Positions 25,307 through 34,642 of a stretch of DNA of 45,134 nt are shown piece by piece (the first letter of the stretch is position 1; every line of letters begins with the position of its first letter). The notes beneath the pieces are model-generated. The model was not told where the DNA came from. It searched no databases and was given only the letters and a program-made list of their open reading frames with translations. The position numbers were made by a program, and so were the translations under genes. The stretch is from assembly GCA_019455045.1 (NCBI GenBank), contig JACFND010000002.1, positions 14,810 through 59,943 of the forward strand, read 5' to 3'. The DNA comes from Flavobacteriia bacterium (GTDB lineage: Bacteria > Bacteroidota > Bacteroidia > Flavobacteriales > Weeksellaceae).

Positions 25307-27763
25307 ATGTTAGCCAAAAAAACCCTATCAGCCAGTTTACTCCTCTCTTTTATTTTCAGTTTTTCACAGTCCTTTAATATCAAAGGAAAAGTCACAGACA
25401 ATCAGTCAAAAGCACTTGAATATGCAATTGTTTCCGTCCTTAATCCGGATACATTTGATGAGGTCAGCGGATCGGTCACAGATGCGAACGGACTTTTTTC
25501 GGTTGACGTTCCTGCAGGAAAATATCTGCTCAATATTGAATCCTTTACCGGAAATTCTATCGAGCAGGAAATCAATGTGACCAAAAATGAAAATCTGGGA
25601 ACTTTTAAAATCAATGAAACTTCGGTGGTCACTCTGGAAGGAGCAACGCTCAGCGGCGCTTCCACTCCGGTTTATCGGATGGAGCTCGACAAAAAAGTTT
25701 ATGATGTTTCAAAAGACCCAATGACAAAAGGACGTTCGCTTTCGGAAGCGCTTGAAAACGTACCTTCTGTTCAGGTGGACGGAGAAGGAAATGTCAGTCT
25801 GAGAGGAAATGAAAATGTAAGGATACTGATTGACGGAAAACCGTCTGCTCTGATTGGAATTTCAGATCCCGCACAAGCACTGCAGAGTCTTCCGGCCGAT
25901 ATTGTTGACAGAATAGAGGTGGTGACCAATCCGTCTGCAAGATATGAGGCGGAAGGCAGCGCCGGCATCATCAACATCATTCTTAAAAAAGGAAAATTAA
26001 AAGGTTTGAACGGATCTGTTAATGTCAGCGGCGGAATTCCGGCGACTGCATCTGCATCTGTCAATCTGAATTACAGAACCGGGAAATGGAACATCTTTAC
26101 CAATTTCGGTTACAGATATTCAAACTGGGAAAGAAAAAACAGTTCAAAGACCACCCGTTTCAATTCTGACGGAATTCCGAGATATGAAGAAATGAATGGT
26201 GAGTCAACTCGAAAAAACAACGGTTTCAACCTGATGCTGGGTACAGAATATTATCTGACCGACAAAGATACTTTTACAATCTCGGGAAGTTACAGAAAAC
26301 AGGGCGGTGACGATGATTCAGATCTGAATTATCTCGATTTTGATGCAGACCGCAACCAGACCGCATCATCAACAAGAACACAAAGACAGGATTCTGACGG
26401 ATACGATATAGAAGGTAATTTCAATTACAAACACGAATTCAACGACAAAGGACATGAATTCACTGTGGATGTGAGATCAAATTACAGCGAAGACACCAAA
26501 GACGGAAGTTTGAGAGAGATAGGAAATCTGGTGGATTCTTCTGAAAGAACTGCAAATTTTGAAACCCGAAACAATACGACCATTTCTGCCGATTATGTCT
26601 ATCCGTTCGGCGAAAAAGGAAAACTCGAAATCGGAGCAAGAGGTGATATCACCGGCATGCTGACCGACTTTAAAGTGGACAGTCTGGCAAATGACGGCTG
26701 GGTTCCAAAAGACAAATTTTTCACCCGTACCGATTATATGCAGAATGTATATGCTGCCTATGTTCAGTTTGGTCAGGCGTTCGGCAAATTCTCTTATTTT
26801 GCGGGAATCAGAATGGAAAATTCGGATATCACAGTCAAATCAATACTGGACAACAGCACGGTGAATAAAAATTATACCGACTTCTTCCCCAGTCTGTTTT
26901 TGAATTATGAATTTGAAAATACAGATCAGCTGCAGCTGAGTTATTCAAGAAGAATCAGAAGACCGAGAGGCTGGTTTTTGATTCCGTTCTCATCTTATTC
27001 CGACAACAGAAACCTGTTCATGGGTAATCCGAGTCTGAATCCGCAGTACACCGATTCATACGAAATGTCTTATGTGACAAAACTCGGCAAACTGATGGTT
27101 ACGCCAAATATTTATTATTCGATTACTCATGACAATATCCAAAGATATCAGTCAATCAATGAAGACGGAGCAATCGTGTCGAGACCTATCAATGTCGGAA
27201 CCGATGAAAGATACGGTGGTGATCTGACCTTTACTTATCGTCCGTTCAGATGGTGGAATATGATGGGGAATGTCAATCTGTACGGATACAAAACCAGAGG
27301 CCAGCACACCGATACTTATACCGACATTGAAACCGGTGAAACAACCACTCAGGTGACCAATTTTGACGGGGAGGGTTTCAGCTGGTTTGGCCGATTGAGC
27401 AATACTTTTAACCTTCCGTCCAAATTTTCGGTTCAGCTGTCAGGTATGTACAGAGCCGGGAACAAAACTGCACAAAGCGAAAGAAAACCGATGTACGGTG
27501 CAGACCTTTCTGTAAGCAAAGATTTGTTCAACGACAATGCAACCATAACCGCAAGCGTCAGAGACCTGTTCAATACGCGAAGCTTCAGATCGACTTCATT
27601 TGGTGAAAACTTCTTTATGGAAAGTGAATTCAGATGGGGCGTAAGATCTGTCAATGTTTCATTTACATACAGATTCAATCAGTCAAAAAGAGATCAGAGA
27701 AAGAGACAGCAGCAGAATCAGGAAAACGGAGATTTCGATATGGACAGCGGTGGAGCTTTGTAA
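25307..27763 (+). CDS. TonB-dependent receptor with complete plug and barrel
   Basis: The 818-aa outer-membrane receptor has a signal peptide (to about FSFSQS, residue 22), a carboxypeptidase-regulatory-like domain (FNIKGKVTDNQSKALEYAIV, about 23-100) and a plug (about 120-230) with ALENVPSVQVDGEGNVSLRG, VRILIDGKPSAL and IEVVTNPSARYEAEGSAGIINI. The beta-barrel follows to the end. It belongs to the FecA-like group with an outer-membrane beta-barrel family C-terminus, not to the SusC group. The C-terminal ~25 residues are charged (SKRDQRKRQQQNQENGD) and extend past the last strand (VNVSFTYRFN). The substrate is unknown. It contrasts with the plugless barrel at 10150-12909: here the usual order is intact. 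Confidence 0.88.
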   Translation: MLAKKTLSASLLLSFIFSFSQSFNIKGKVTDNQSKALEYAIVSVLNPDTFDEVSGSVTDANGLFSVDVPAGKYLLNIESFTGNSIEQEINVTKNENLGTFKINETSVVTLEGATLSGASTPVYRMELDKKVYDVSKDPMTKGRSLSEALENVPSVQVDGEGNVSLRGNENVRILIDGKPSALIGISDPAQALQSLPADIVDRIEVVTNPSARYEAEGSAGIINIILKKGKLKGLNGSVNVSGGIPATASASVNLNYRTGKWNIFTNFGYRYSNWERKNSSKTTRFNSDGIPRYEEMNGESTRKNNGFNLMLGTEYYLTDKDTFTISGSYRKQGGDDDSDLNYLDFDADRNQTASSTRTQRQDSDGYDIEGNFNYKHEFNDKGHEFTVDVRSNYSEDTKDGSLREIGNLVDSSERTANFETRNNTTISADYVYPFGEKGKLEIGARGDITGMLTDFKVDSLANDGWVPKDKFFTRTDYMQNVYAAYVQFGQAFGKFSYFAGIRMENSDITVKSILDNSTVNKNYTDFFPSLFLNYEFENTDQLQLSYSRRIRRPRGWFLIPFSSYSDNRNLFMGNPSLNPQYTDSYEMSYVTKLGKLMVTPNIYYSITHDNIQRYQSINEDGAIVSRPINVGTDERYGGDLTFTYRPFRWWNMMGNVNLYGYKTRGQHTDTYTDIETGETTTQVTNFDGEGFSWFGRLSNTFNLPSKFSVQLSGMYRAGNKTAQSERKPMYGADLSVSKDLFNDNATITASVRDLFNTRSFRSTSFGENFFMESEFRWGVRSVNVSFTYRFNQSKRDQRKRQQQNQENGDFDMDSGGAL

Positions 27764-27780
27764 AAGAAATTACAGTATAA

Positions 27781-27812
27781 AAAAAGAGTGCCCGATTGAG
27801 CACTCTTTTTTT
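27781..27812. terminator. Bidirectional terminator between the TonB receptor and sppA
   Basis: AAAAAGAGTGC pairs with GCACTCTTTTT around CCGATTGA, with a T run on the + strand and A-rich sequence before the stem that serves the - strand. Confidence 0.85.
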
Positions 27813-27834
27813 GTTTGAATAATTGTTTGATTTC

Positions 27835-29607
27835 TTATTTGATGGTAATTTCAAACGGCATCCTCAGCTGAATCCCTTTGTATTCTTTGATTGCTTTCAG
27901 ATCGGTATAAATTCCGTAATAATCTGATCCGAGTTCGTTTTTAATAAATGCCTGAGATTTCACCATTCCAAATTCTTTGAAGAAAGTTTCAAGATCGTTC
28001 TTTTTGAACGGATAATCCGAGATACTGTAGCTTTCCAAACCTGCTTTTGCAGCTGCAGCATTGATTGCATCATCAAGCGTTCCGAAGCTGTCGATCAGCC
28101 CGATTTTCAAAGCCTGAGTTCCTGACCATACCCTTCCGCCGCCGATTGCATCCACCTGTTCAAAGCTCATATTTCTGCCTTCCATCACATGGCCGACAAA
28201 CATTTTATAAACTCCTTCGGTCATTTCGGTCATCGTTTTTAAACCGGTATCGGTCATCGGCTGAAAGACAGTTCTCAGGAAATCTGAATTTTGATTGGTA
28301 TTCACATAATCTGTGGTGATGCCCACATTGTTCATCAGTTTTTTTGCCGACGGAATCATTCCGAGTACACCGATCGAGCCGGTAATCGTATTCGGGCTTG
28401 CAAAAATTGAATCGGATTCCATTGCGATATAATATCCGCCCGAAGCTGCCACATCTCCAAATGAAACGATGATCGGTTTTTTTCTGTGCAACTGTCTCAG
28501 TTCAAAAAGAATTTCTTCTGCAGCATCGGCACTTCCGCCCGGTGAATTGATCCTGAGTACGACAGCTTTAACTTTGTCATCATTGGTCAGATCACGAATT
28601 GCTTTTTTATAAACTTCCGACTGTATTCCAATATAACCGTCACCGCTTGTAATCGGCCCGGAAGCATAAAGAACAGCGATTTTGTCTTTTCCGCTTTCAC
28701 TGCCAAGTGCTAAAGCATAATCTTCAAGTTTTACGGTATGTTTGTCAAGCACATCTTCAAGCACTTCATCTTCTTTCACTTTCAGATCCAACCGACTGGC
28801 AAGCGCCTGATCATATTCGGGTTCTGCAACGATCCGGTCGACCAGTTTGTATTTGAGTGCAGACGAAGGATTGAAAGCATAAAGGCTGTCTGCATATTCA
28901 TTGAACTGTTCAACCGTTATATTTCTGGATTGAGCCATATCAGTGGAAATATTCTGCCATACATCACCCAAAAGCAGACTCATCTGTTCGCGGTTTTCGG
29001 GTGAAAGATCATCTCTCAGATAAGGCTCGACAGCAGATTTGTAGGCACCATGTCTGATCACCTGAAAATCAATTCCGTATTTATCGCCAAAATTTTTGTA
29101 AAACATTATTTCAGCACTCAATCCCTGAAGCAAGATCATTCCCATTGGATTCTGATAAAGCGAATCAGCAACCGAATTCAGCACATAAGATCCCTGAGAG
29201 GAGTTGTGCGAATAGGCATAAATGAATTTTCCGCTCTTTTTAAAATCAGCAAGTGCATTTCTAATATCGGTAAGCTGAGAGCTTCCGCCTGAAAATGACT
29301 GGATTCTAAGACTGATGCCTTTAATTTTATCATCTTCGGCCGCCGCTTCTATTGATCTGATGAGATCTCTGAAATACACACTGCCTTCTGAGGAGGAAAA
29401 CAAACTGAATTCATCATCCATTGAACTTTCTCTGATCGGCGTGTCAAAAGTGATCTCAAGTACGGATCCGTCTTTGACACCTGAACCCTGAAAAAGACTT
29501 CCTGCAAGAGAAAAAATCAGCAGTCCACCAATGACCAGAGCAATCAGCCCGAAAGTCAGCAGATTGCCGACTACGACTGCCATAACATTTCCAAAGAATT
29601 TTTTCAT
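27835..29607 (-). CDS. sppA: Signal peptide peptidase SppA, long (67K) type
   Basis: The 590-aa membrane-bound serine protease degrades cleaved signal peptides. It has one N-terminal membrane segment (about residues 9-36) and two tandem SppA domains, as in the E. coli type. The catalytic Ser-Lys pair is split between the domains: K190 in HGAYKSAVEPYL and S389 in GDVAASGGYY. This matches the K209/S409 arrangement of E. coli SppA. Other conserved segments are VVLRINSPGGS and SIGVLGMIPS. Its ATG is 29 bp from that of folK on the opposite strand. Confidence 0.93.
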   Translation of the reverse strand: MKKFFGNVMAVVVGNLLTFGLIALVIGGLLIFSLAGSLFQGSGVKDGSVLEITFDTPIRESSMDDEFSLFSSSEGSVYFRDLIRSIEAAAEDDKIKGISLRIQSFSGGSSQLTDIRNALADFKKSGKFIYAYSHNSSQGSYVLNSVADSLYQNPMGMILLQGLSAEIMFYKNFGDKYGIDFQVIRHGAYKSAVEPYLRDDLSPENREQMSLLLGDVWQNISTDMAQSRNITVEQFNEYADSLYAFNPSSALKYKLVDRIVAEPEYDQALASRLDLKVKEDEVLEDVLDKHTVKLEDYALALGSESGKDKIAVLYASGPITSGDGYIGIQSEVYKKAIRDLTNDDKVKAVVLRINSPGGSADAAEEILFELRQLHRKKPIIVSFGDVAASGGYYIAMESDSIFASPNTITGSIGVLGMIPSAKKLMNNVGITTDYVNTNQNSDFLRTVFQPMTDTGLKTMTEMTEGVYKMFVGHVMEGRNMSFEQVDAIGGGRVWSGTQALKIGLIDSFGTLDDAINAAAAKAGLESYSISDYPFKKNDLETFFKEFGMVKSQAFIKNELGSDYYGIYTDLKAIKEYKGIQLRMPFEITIK

Positions 29608-29614
29608 TTCAAAA

Positions 29615-29630
29615 CAATTATATTAATTTG
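29615..29630. promoter_or_regulatory. Compact divergent sppA/folK promoter region
   Basis: Two imperfect -7 elements (one mismatch each to TAnnTTTG) sit back to back: TATAATTG reading left at 29615-29622 and TTAATTTG reading right at 29623-29630. The folK ATG at 29637 is 7 nt from the latter, so its leader would be close to zero. Confidence 0.4.
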
Positions 29631-29636
29631 CACTAT

Positions 29637-30053
29637 ATGTCGCAGAACACTGTTATTTTGTTACTCGGCACCAACCTCGGTGACAAAGAAAAAAATCTGG
29701 AAACTGCCAAAACTCATATTATCAGGGAGATTGGCGAGATTTACGACGAATCGGAAATTTTAACAACCGAGGCAGAAGGCTATGAATCCGATCATCTTTT
29801 TTTGAATCAGACTGTAAAACTGAAAACCGGACTTTCGCCGATCGGAGTTTTGAATCGGGCAAAAATGATTGAGAAAATGATGGGCAGGATTTATTTGGAA
29901 ACAGATCAAAAATACCAGGACAGACTGATTGATATTGATTTATTGAAATTTAACGGCATAAAATATGAGAGTCAATCACTTATAATTCCTCATCCTCAAA
30001 TTTATACAAGAAATTTTATAAAAAAGATTGCGGATTGCCATTTAGAAACATAA
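29637..30053 (+). CDS. folK: 2-amino-4-hydroxy-6-hydroxymethyldihydropteridine pyrophosphokinase
   Basis: This 138-aa cytosolic enzyme transfers pyrophosphate from ATP to hydroxymethyldihydropterin in folate synthesis. LLLGTNLGDKEKNL matches the conserved N-terminal segment, and DRLIDIDLLKFNG holds the two Mg-binding aspartates. IIPHPQIYTRNFIKK matches the C-terminal signature (PHP...R.F). The frame opens at TTG 29628, but the ATG at 29637 begins the family N-terminus (MSQNTVILLLG) and is preferred. Confidence 0.92.
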   Translation: MSQNTVILLLGTNLGDKEKNLETAKTHIIREIGEIYDESEILTTEAEGYESDHLFLNQTVKLKTGLSPIGVLNRAKMIEKMMGRIYLETDQKYQDRLIDIDLLKFNGIKYESQSLIIPHPQIYTRNFIKKIADCHLET

Positions 30054-30059
30054 TTTTAT

Positions 30060-30067
30060 TACATTTG
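30060..30067 (+). promoter_or_regulatory. Predicted promoter of the OmpA-family gene
   Basis: TACATTTG matches TAnnTTTG. A TTG at 30035-30037 lies 22 nt upstream, an acceptable -33 spacing. The leader would be about 48 nt. Confidence 0.55.
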
Positions 30068-30119
30068 CTAAAATTAGTTAAAAAAAATTTATTTTATTAC
30101 CTTCCTAAACAACGAATCT

Positions 30120-31532
30120 ATGATGAGAACTTACTTATTTTCTCTTATTGGAATTTTATGTTTTCAATTGACGTTAAGCCAAGAGAATCAAACAGAAAAA
30201 TTTAATTCGAAATCTAAAGAATTTAACGATTGGTATATTTCAGCTTTTGTTGGAGCCAACTGGCTTCAAAACACCGATTTGGTGAGCTGGGGTTATCATG
30301 GCTTTAACCCGGGATACGATTTCCAGCTGCAGGTGACCAAAGAGATCAACCATGCATTTGGTCTTTCCGTATTCGGGCAATTCGGTAAAACACATCAATA
30401 TGCAAAAGCACCGCATTTCGGTACTTGGAACATATTTGAAGGAAAAACCGAATATTTCGGACTGAATATCATGGGAGATCTTAATCTGAGCAATCTTCTC
30501 AGAAGAGTGGACAACAGATCTGAGTTCAAATGGGCGCTGCACGCATACGCAGGTGCAGGTATTATCCAATACAAAGCAAAGAGAAGAGGAATTGAAACTG
30601 AAACCCCATGGGAAACTACCTGGGATGTTAAGCTGAACGACAGAACTTTCTACGGACAGGTCGGTGCAGGTCTCAGACACAAACTGAGCAAAAGAATCGA
30701 TCTTGAATTGAGAGGAATGTATGTGATGACCGGTGACGAGGAATTTGACGGTTCAGGTCAGCCGCTTCCGGGATTTATCACCCTTGCAGACCGTGAAGAA
30801 GGTCGTGATGACAATATGATTACGGTTTCACTGGGTATTCATTTCAAACTTGGAAAACACAAAGAGTCTCTGCAGTGGCACAGCCCGCTTCAGGGCATCA
30901 GCAACGCACCTGTTATTCCGGCGCCTTGTGCTGACGAAGACAATGACGGTGTTTGCGATCTTTATGACAAATGTCCGGGAACTCCGGCAGGCTATATCGT
31001 AGACGGATCAGGCTGTCCGCTTGATACCGACAAAGACGGTGTTCCTGATACAATTGACGAATGTCCTACTATTCCTGGACCTCCAACCAACAACGGTTGT
31101 CCGCTTCCGATAATCGAAGTGAGCATCGGTACAATCTCAACTTCGCTGACCGAAGCTATCCAGGGAATCGAATTCGACTTTGACAAAGACGTAATCCGTC
31201 CGGTATCTTATCCGAAACTTGATCAGGCTTTCTATATTCTTCAGGCACATCCTACCTATAAATTCTATGTGGAAGGTCACACTGATGCTGCAGGTTCGGT
31301 TGCCTACAACCAAAATCTATCAGAAAGAAGAGCTGCTTCGGTTGTCAGATATCTGGTCAACAAAGGAATTCCTTCAAGCCAGCTGGTTCCGCTTGGAAAA
31401 GGCAAATCAGAACTGAAATGGGCTGAATGCGATCCGACTTCAAACTGTCCGGCATGGAAAAACCTTGAGAACAGAAGAGTCATCTTCAAACCTTACGGTG
31501 AACCGGCATCGGATCTGGAATACAAGAATTAA
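30120..31532 (+). CDS. OmpA-family outer-membrane protein with thrombospondin type 3 repeats
   Basis: The 470-aa protein has a signal peptide (to about LTLSQE), an N-terminal beta-barrel (about 35-245), two calcium-binding TSP3-like repeats (DEDNDGVCDLYDKCPGTP and DTDKDGVPDTIDECPTIPG, about 280-325) and a C-terminal OmpA domain (about 345-465). The peptidoglycan-binding motif is seen as FYVEGHTDAAGSVAYNQNLS, followed by RAASVVRYLVNKGI. It links the outer membrane to peptidoglycan and is probably abundant. Two ATG codons are adjacent at 30120; either could start. Confidence 0.92.
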   Translation: MMRTYLFSLIGILCFQLTLSQENQTEKFNSKSKEFNDWYISAFVGANWLQNTDLVSWGYHGFNPGYDFQLQVTKEINHAFGLSVFGQFGKTHQYAKAPHFGTWNIFEGKTEYFGLNIMGDLNLSNLLRRVDNRSEFKWALHAYAGAGIIQYKAKRRGIETETPWETTWDVKLNDRTFYGQVGAGLRHKLSKRIDLELRGMYVMTGDEEFDGSGQPLPGFITLADREEGRDDNMITVSLGIHFKLGKHKESLQWHSPLQGISNAPVIPAPCADEDNDGVCDLYDKCPGTPAGYIVDGSGCPLDTDKDGVPDTIDECPTIPGPPTNNGCPLPIIEVSIGTISTSLTEAIQGIEFDFDKDVIRPVSYPKLDQAFYILQAHPTYKFYVEGHTDAAGSVAYNQNLSERRAASVVRYLVNKGIPSSQLVPLGKGKSELKWAECDPTSNCPAWKNLENRRVIFKPYGEPASDLEYKN

Positions 31533-31552
31533 TTTATTAATCAGAATAAATG

Positions 31553-31580
31553 AAAGGCTGCAATTTGCAGCCTTTTTTTA
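31553..31580 (+). terminator. Terminator of the OmpA-family gene
   Basis: AAAGGCTGC pairs with GCAGCCTTT around AATTT, followed by a T run. Confidence 0.88.
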
Positions 31581-31780
31581 TGGATTTAAATCAAAATTTT
31601 TGGCTTATTAATCTAAGTTAATTGAACGTTTTGACTCCAATGAATCATTGCTTCATCTAATGGATTTTATTCTATCAGAAACGATTGAATAAGCATAATA
31701 TAATTCATCAGCTTAAAGTCCCAATCATTCAATTCAGCTCAGCAGTATTTACTTATCGGTTGCCAAGGTCAGATCCATAA
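31581..31780. other. AT-rich intergenic stretch without gene
   Basis: This ~200-bp stretch lies between the OmpA terminator and the mscL terminator. I see no ORF, no full -7 match and no clear hairpin. A small RNA cannot be excluded. Confidence 0.4.
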
Positions 31781-31782
31781 AA

Positions 31783-31804
31783 AAAAGCCGGCAGATACCG
31801 GCTT
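31783..31804 (-). terminator. Terminator of mscL
   Basis: On the - strand AAGCCGG pairs with CCGGCTT around TATCTG and is followed by a run of T. Confidence 0.85.
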
Positions 31805-31826
31805 AATTTAATTCTAATCTGGATTT

Positions 31827-32270
31827 TTATTTTTGTTTCAAAAGGTCTCTGATCTCTGTCAGCAAAACTTCCTCGTTTGAAGGTGCAGGCGGTGCTTCAG
31901 GTGCTTCTGCCTGTTTTCTCTTCATATTGTTAAGTGTTTTGACAAGCATAAAAACCACCAGTGCCAACAGTATGAAGTTAATGGCAACCGTGATGAAATT
32001 ACCGTAAGCAAAAATCGCCGCATCAGGTGCCGCTTCTCTTGCCGCCTCAAGCGTTGCCCCGGCCGGAATTTGGTCGGCTCCTTTGCCCATAGCAAAGAAA
32101 ATACTGCTGAAATCGGGTTTTCCGACAATTGCAGCAACAATCGGCATCACCAGGTCGTCAATAATACTGGTCACAATGGTTCCGAAAGCACCACCGATGA
32201 TGACACCGACCGCCATGTCAAACGCATTCCCCTTGACCGCGAATTCTTTGAATTCTTTAATCATTCCCAT
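31827..32270 (-). CDS. mscL: Large-conductance mechanosensitive channel
   Basis: The 147-aa inner-membrane protein opens under membrane tension and releases solutes during osmotic downshock. The N-terminus MIKEFKEFAVKGNAFDMAVG and the Gly-rich pore helix VGVIIGGAFGTIVTSIIDD are characteristic. The second membrane helix (NFILLALVVFMLVKTLN) and a C-terminal helix (LLTEIRDLLKQK) follow. The periplasmic loop has a small insertion (GADQIPAGATLEAARE). It lies 49 nt after the DUF192 gene and may share its transcript. Confidence 0.95.
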   Translation of the reverse strand: MGMIKEFKEFAVKGNAFDMAVGVIIGGAFGTIVTSIIDDLVMPIVAAIVGKPDFSSIFFAMGKGADQIPAGATLEAAREAAPDAAIFAYGNFITVAINFILLALVVFMLVKTLNNMKRKQAEAPEAPPAPSNEEVLLTEIRDLLKQK

Positions 32271-32319
32271 AATCTTATGTTTTTTAGGTTAATGGTCTAA
32301 ATTTAAATAAAATTCTTTA

Positions 32320-32832
32320 TTAATCCCGATTCCAGCTGATTTTTGTCACCCCTTCTTCAATCCCCCATTTGTCAGCCAAACCGCCGTTGATTTCAACCAC
32401 AAATTTTGAATCTTCCTTTGCAGCTGCAACCGTACCTCCGCTTTGTTCTGTATCTGCGCCCGGCTGAGCATTTCGCGCAATATTGATCAGTGTGGAATCC
32501 TTGCCGAAATACATAATGTCGAGTGGAATTCGGGTGTCCTTCATATAAAAGGTATGTTTGCGGACTTCGTCATCATCAAAAATAAAAAGCATTCCATCGT
32601 TTTCATCCATGCTTGAACGGTCCATCAGCCCTCTCGCCCTTTTGTTTGGCGTGTCTGCAATTTCGATGTCGATCTTTTTAAAGGGCTGGCCTTCCGCATT
32701 CAGAAATTCGAGTTCTCCCTGTTTGCTGAATTCGATTTCAACCGTATTGGTAGCTTCCGAAACGCTTGGTTTATCGTCTTTGCATCCGACAGCAATCACA
32801 ATCAGTCCGGCTGCCAAAATCAGTTTTTTCAT
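32320..32832 (-). CDS. DUF192-domain lipoprotein
   Basis: The 170-aa protein has a lipobox (IVIAVGC, C17), with CKDD right after it. That lysine-acidic pattern resembles the Bacteroidota lipoprotein export signal, so surface exposure is possible. The mature part is a DUF192 domain: IADTPNKRARGLMDRSSM, GMLFIFDDDEVRKHTFYMKDT, PLDIMYFGKDSTLI. The biochemical role of DUF192 is unknown to me. The gene starts 3 nt after lgt ends, in the yidD-lgt operon; lgt makes the lipid modification this protein would need. Confidence 0.88.
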   Translation of the reverse strand: MKKLILAAGLIVIAVGCKDDKPSVSEATNTVEIEFSKQGELEFLNAEGQPFKKIDIEIADTPNKRARGLMDRSSMDENDGMLFIFDDDEVRKHTFYMKDTRIPLDIMYFGKDSTLINIARNAQPGADTEQSGGTVAAAKEDSKFVVEINGGLADKWGIEEGVTKISWNRD

Positions 32833-32835
32833 ATA

Positions 32836-33735
32836 TCAGTCTTTATAAATTCTGTTTTTTGAAGTTATCATCACATAGATTCCAAACAATATAAACGGTA
32901 TGCTCAACACCTGTCCGTTGTTCAAACCGAGATTTAAAATCTGAGCCACAAATTCGTCTCCCTGGTCTTCTTTGAAAAATTCAATGATGAATCTGACGAT
33001 CCAAAGCAAAATAAAGAACAGACCGAATATATAACCCTGGCGATATTTCAACTGTGTTTTTCTGTAAATGTGCCATACAATGAAGAAGATGATCACATAG
33101 CAGATCGCTTCATACAGCTGTGACGGATGTCTTGGAACGATTTCGCCGTAACCCGAACTCTGATTGACAAATTCAACAGCCCACGGAAGATCTGAAGCTT
33201 TTCCGACAATTTCAGAATTGAAGAAATTTCCGACACGAATCGCAGCACCTCCCAACGGAACTGTGATTGCCACCCTGTCCAAAAGCCAGAACAGATTTCT
33301 TTTCAGATATTTTCGGTTGAACAAAAAGGATGAAATCAAAAATCCGATGGTCGCACCGTGACTTGCCAAACCTCTGAATCCGGAGAATTCATAACCTTTG
33401 AGCAAACCAAAAAATGCAGATGATTCGGGATTTTGCTGTACCGGCAGAAAAACTTCGATCAGTGCTTTGCCAAACGGCATTCCTTCATAATAATCCAAAT
33501 TATAGAAAAGTTCACCCAAACGAGCACCGATGATCACACCCAAAAACGAATACAGAAAAAGCGGATCGAGCAGTTTGACATCCACTTTGTCAGTTTCGAG
33601 TATTTTCTTCATCACATACCAGCCCATTACAAAAGCCAAAATCCACATCAGACTGTAATAGTGGATTTTTAAAGGACCGAGATCAAACATGATCGGATTG
33701 ATGTCCCAGCGTATAAATAATAATAAATTGTTCAT
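32836..33735 (-). CDS. lgt: Prolipoprotein diacylglyceryl transferase
   Basis: This 299-aa multi-span enzyme adds diacylglycerol from phosphatidylglycerol to the cysteine of prolipoproteins. Conserved parts are [12 protein letters not shown] (N-terminus), [12 protein letters not shown] (essential His), [15 protein letters not shown] (Lgt signature with Arg and Asn) and [13 protein letters not shown]. The frame opens 54 nt earlier at 33789, but the ATG at 33735 overlaps the yidD stop as ATGA and starts the family N-terminus ([17 protein letters not shown]), so I place the start there. Translational coupling with yidD is likely. Many lipoproteins in this window depend on it. Confidence 0.94.
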   Translation of the reverse strand: MNNLLLFIRWDINPIMFDLGPLKIHYYSLMWILAFVMGWYVMKKILETDKVDVKLLDPLFLYSFLGVIIGARLGELFYNLDYYEGMPFGKALIEVFLPVQQNPESSAFFGLLKGYEFSGFRGLASHGATIGFLISSFLFNRKYLKRNLFWLLDRVAITVPLGGAAIRVGNFFNSEIVGKASDLPWAVEFVNQSSGYGEIVPRHPSQLYEAICYVIIFFIVWHIYRKTQLKYRQGYIFGLFFILLWIVRFIIEFFKEDQGDEFVAQILNLGLNNGQVLSIPFILFGIYVMITSKNRIYKD

Positions 33736-33977
33736 TCTTTTTCTTTTTTTGGTACCGGATCGTGACCGCTGCCACCCCAGGGATGACATCTTGAAATTCT
33801 TTTCACGCCCAAATATAATCCTTTTATCAATCCGTGCGTCCGCAATGCTTCAAGCATATAATTTGAGCAGGTCGGCGTATATCTGCAGTTGCTGCCCAGC
33901 CAGGGCGAAATCGCAAGCTGATAAAACCGGACAAGGATTACAAATGGAAAAATTAAAACTTTCTGAAAAGAATTCAT
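33732..33977 (-). CDS. yidD: Membrane protein insertion efficiency factor YidD
   Basis: The 81-aa protein has an N-terminal hydrophobic/amphipathic helix and the YidD core: [20 protein letters not shown], the [12 protein letters not shown] segment and [15 protein letters not shown]. It helps insertion of inner-membrane proteins alongside YidC. Usually it lies near yidC/rnpA; here it is the first gene of a yidD-lgt-DUF192 operon. Its stop overlaps the lgt start by 4 nt. A -7 element lies 5 nt before the ATG. Confidence 0.95.
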   Translation of the reverse strand: MNSFQKVLIFPFVILVRFYQLAISPWLGSNCRYTPTCSNYMLEALRTHGLIKGLYLGVKRISRCHPWGGSGHDPVPKKEKE

Positions 33978-33982
33978 CCCGG

Positions 33983-33990
33983 CAAAGATA
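33983..33990 (-). promoter_or_regulatory. Predicted -7 promoter element of the yidD-lgt operon
   Basis: TATCTTTG (reverse strand) matches TAnnTTTG and ends 5 nt before the yidD ATG, so the mRNA would be leaderless or nearly so. Confidence 0.6.
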
Positions 33991-34008
33991 GTTATAATGC
34001 AAAAATCA

Positions 34009-34545
34009 CTAATCAGTCAAGCCCGTTTTTCTGAAAAATTCCCACATCACAATTCCGGCACAAACACTGACATTCAGTGAATGTTTTGTTCCCTCCTGTG
34101 GAATTTCTATACAGTAATCGCTCAAATCAACCACTTTTTGATTCACTCCTTCCACTTCATTACCAAAAATCAAAACATATTTTTCATCCGTATCGATTTT
34201 GAATTCGGGAAGAGAAACACTGCCGTCGGTCTGTTCGATTGAAATAATTTTATGATTTTCTGATTTTAATTCCCGAATCAAAGGACTGATATCTTTCACA
34301 TATTCCCATTCCACACTTTCGTCCGCACCCAAAGCGGTTTTTCTGATTTCTTTGTTGGGCGGCGTTCCGGTGATTCCGCACAAATAAATCTTTTGAATCA
34401 GAAAAGCATCCGCAGTCCTGAATACCGAACCCACATTGTATGCGCTTCTGACATCGTCGAGTATGACGATGACAGGAATCTTTTTTGTTTCCTTAAATTC
34501 TTCGACCGAAATCCGGCCGAGCTCTTCAAGTTTCAATTTTTTCAT
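34009..34545 (-). CDS. SpoU/TrmH-family RNA methyltransferase
   Basis: The 178-aa protein is a SPOUT-class enzyme that methylates a ribose 2'-OH in tRNA or rRNA using SAM. Motif 1 is [19 protein letters not shown], motif 2 [12 protein letters not shown] and motif 3 [20 protein letters not shown], the SAM-binding knot. It lacks the extra N-terminal substrate-binding domain of RlmB, so it is a minimal TrmH/TrmL-like form; the target nucleotide cannot be inferred. It has its own -7 element at 34559. Confidence 0.9.
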   Translation of the reverse strand: MKKLKLEELGRISVEEFKETKKIPVIVILDDVRSAYNVGSVFRTADAFLIQKIYLCGITGTPPNKEIRKTALGADESVEWEYVKDISPLIRELKSENHKIISIEQTDGSVSLPEFKIDTDEKYVLIFGNEVEGVNQKVVDLSDYCIEIPQEGTKHSLNVSVCAGIVMWEFFRKTGLTD

Positions 34546-34558
34546 TTGGCAAAATTCG

Positions 34559-34566
34559 CAAAATTA
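34559..34566 (-). promoter_or_regulatory. Predicted -7 promoter element of the SpoU gene
   Basis: TAATTTTG on the reverse strand matches TAnnTTTG, 13 nt before the ATG. Confidence 0.55.
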
Positions 34567-34617
34567 TTCCGAATCATAAATTTGAACTCCAATTCGCCAT
34601 ACAACCAATATTTTCAG

Positions 34618-34625
34618 TACTTTTG
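34618..34625 (+). promoter_or_regulatory. Predicted -7 promoter element of the thioredoxin gene
   Basis: TACTTTTG matches TAnnTTTG, 17 nt before the ATG at 34643. Confidence 0.55.
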
Positions 34626-34642
34626 AAGCATACAGCAACATC

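Noticed and set aside
33736..33789. Extended lgt start at 33789
   Set aside because: It would overlap yidD by more than 50 nt; the ATGA junction at 33732-33735 gives the usual start.
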